Assembly (NCBI RefSeq): GCF_900091585.1
Contig: NZ_FMHT01000003.1
Location: forward strand, 3,401,501-3,465,500
Length of the DNA: 64,000 nt
From: Micromonospora nigra
Lineage (GTDB): Bacteria > Actinomycetota > Actinomycetes > Mycobacteriales > Micromonosporaceae
Direction: 5' to 3'
A program made the translations under genes and the position numbers. Below are positions 63,413 through 64,000 of the stretch, in pieces (positions within the stretch are counted from its first letter, which is position 1; each line of letters opens with the position of its first letter). The notes under the pieces were generated by a model that saw only the letters and a list, made by a program, of their open reading frames with translations, made no database searches and was not told the DNA's origin.

Positions 63413-63417
63413 ACGTC

Positions 63418-63600
63418 ATGAGCAACTTCATGGACAAGGCCAAGGATCTCGCCGACAAGCACGACAAGCAGGTCGACCAGGGGCTGGAGCGGGCCGGTGA
63501 CATGGCCGGAAAGCGCACCGGCGGCAAGTACGACCAGCACATCGACAAGGGCGTGAACCAGGCCCAGACGCGCACCGGTGAGGGCGACCAGGTGCGCTGA
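63418..63600 (+). CDS. MT0933-like antitoxin-family protein
   Basis: 60-residue hydrophilic protein of the MT0933-like family. MDKAKDLADKHDKQVDQGLE and DMAGKRTGGKYDQHIDKGVN form amphipathic repeats, rather like CsbD-type stress proteins. The antitoxin name is from the database family; no toxin gene is adjacent, so a stress role is equally possible. ATG 63418 has GAGGGAGG 5 nt upstream. Confidence 0.87.
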   Translation: MSNFMDKAKDLADKHDKQVDQGLERAGDMAGKRTGGKYDQHIDKGVNQAQTRTGEGDQVR

Positions 63601-63782
63601 CACCGAGATCGTCCGTCCCGGGTCGCCCCGACGGGTGCCCGGGACCGTCCGTTGTCGACGGTCACCCCTGGTCAGCATCCGTCACTCTCGCTACCATCCG
63701 CAGTCGGGACCTGACTCTTCGTCGGTTCGATCGAGCGGCCGGCACCGCCCTTCGGCGGCGTCGTGACGAGAGGACATCATCG

Positions 63783-64000
63783 GTGACCGAAGCGCCCGAG
63801 GCGACGATCCCGCAGCGCTACCCGTTCAGTGATCCCGACCGGCTCATGCTCGACCCGCGCTACGCGCAGTTGCGCCGCGAAGAACCCCTGACCCGGGTCC
63901 GGATGCCGTTCGGCGAGCCGACCTGGCTGGCCACCCGCCACGCCGACGTGCGTACGGTGCTCGGCGACCCCCGGTTCAGCCGGGCGGCCGCCGTCGGGCG
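63783..64000 (+). CDS. Cytochrome P450, 5' end only
   Basis: First 72 codons of a P450 cut by the window edge. TEAPEATIPQRYPFSDPDRL and DPRYAQLRREEPLTRVRMPFGEP are the bacterial CYP N-terminal pattern. LATRHADVRTVLGDPRFSRA is the conserved B-helix approach. Heme-binding Cys lies outside the window. AGAGGA precedes GTG 63783. Electron-transfer partners and substrate cannot be seen. Confidence 0.9.
   Translation, partial: MTEAPEATIPQRYPFSDPDRLMLDPRYAQLRREEPLTRVRMPFGEPTWLATRHADVRTVLGDPRFSRAAAVG

Noticed and set aside
63418..63600. Toxin-antitoxin module from the MT0933-like protein
   Set aside because: No toxin candidate is adjacent; the name is only a family label.
63783..64000. Natural-product gene cluster beginning at the P450
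   Set aside because: A single truncated P450 at the edge; nothing else in the window supports a cluster.

Overview
The window is very GC-rich, dense with GTG starts and short intergenic gaps, and carries marker genes of filamentous actinobacteria: SepH, a DivIVA-domain mini-protein, DUF3027, DUF2530, an SCO6745-family protein, TIGR03089, an MT0933-like protein, Ku with a lysine-rich tail, and futalosine-pathway menaquinone genes. The best fit is a chromosomal segment of a Micromonospora-like member of the Micromonosporaceae. This is inference from gene content; there is no rRNA or other species marker. I found no tRNA, rRNA, CRISPR array, integrase or transposase.

Layout. 1-6.6 kb: a HldE-like sugar kinase/nucleotidyltransferase cut by the left edge, a DJ-1/PfpI protein, an MFS exporter, a Nudix hydrolase, a quinone oxidoreductase and a HAD phosphatase. 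6.7-11.6 kb: an SCO6745-family protein, a membrane-anchored FKBP and a divergent non-homologous end-joining locus (Ku against a split LigD: ligase plus polymerase). 11.7-17.2 kb: a secreted protein broken by a frameshift, membrane proteins, TIGR03089 and a secreted M43 metalloprotease. 17.2-21.4 kb is the accessory part: an orphan HicB antitoxin with a dyad in front, a DivIVA-domain/unknown pair, a minimal GntR regulator and a PaeR7I-family restriction-modification pair. 21.4-27 kb: XPB helicase, a lipoprotein L,D-transpeptidase and a large helicase-associated WYL-like protein.

27-39 kb is mostly core: HAD phosphatase, cold-shock protein, mqnD and mqnB separated by an unusual 0.7-kb stretch (long dyad, phased DnaA-box-like repeats, small XRE regulator), MFS, DUF3027, DUF2530, AzgA-type purine permease, MarR/MFS pair, ThpR and SepH. 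39-49.9 kb: serC, citrate synthase, pdxH, MFS, aldose epimerase, nitroreductase, acyl-CoA dehydrogenase, DUF4230, PspC and L-serine dehydratase. 49.98-55.7 kb is a tightly coupled operon for export and synthesis of a phosphate-containing cell-surface glycopolymer of teichoic-acid type. 55.8-61 kb combines a sugar-ABC ATPase, a hotdog thioesterase, a beta-phosphoglucomutase and a GH65 disaccharide phosphorylase. 61-64 kb: a small hydrophilic protein, an alpha/beta hydrolase, an AI-2E-family permease, an MT0933-like protein and the start of a cytochrome P450.

Two genome-wide habits are visible. Many genes have a TANNNT -10-like hexamer only 6-7 nt before the start codon, as expected for leaderless transcripts. 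Several genes or gene pairs end in perfect 13-18 bp GC hairpins without a U-tract.
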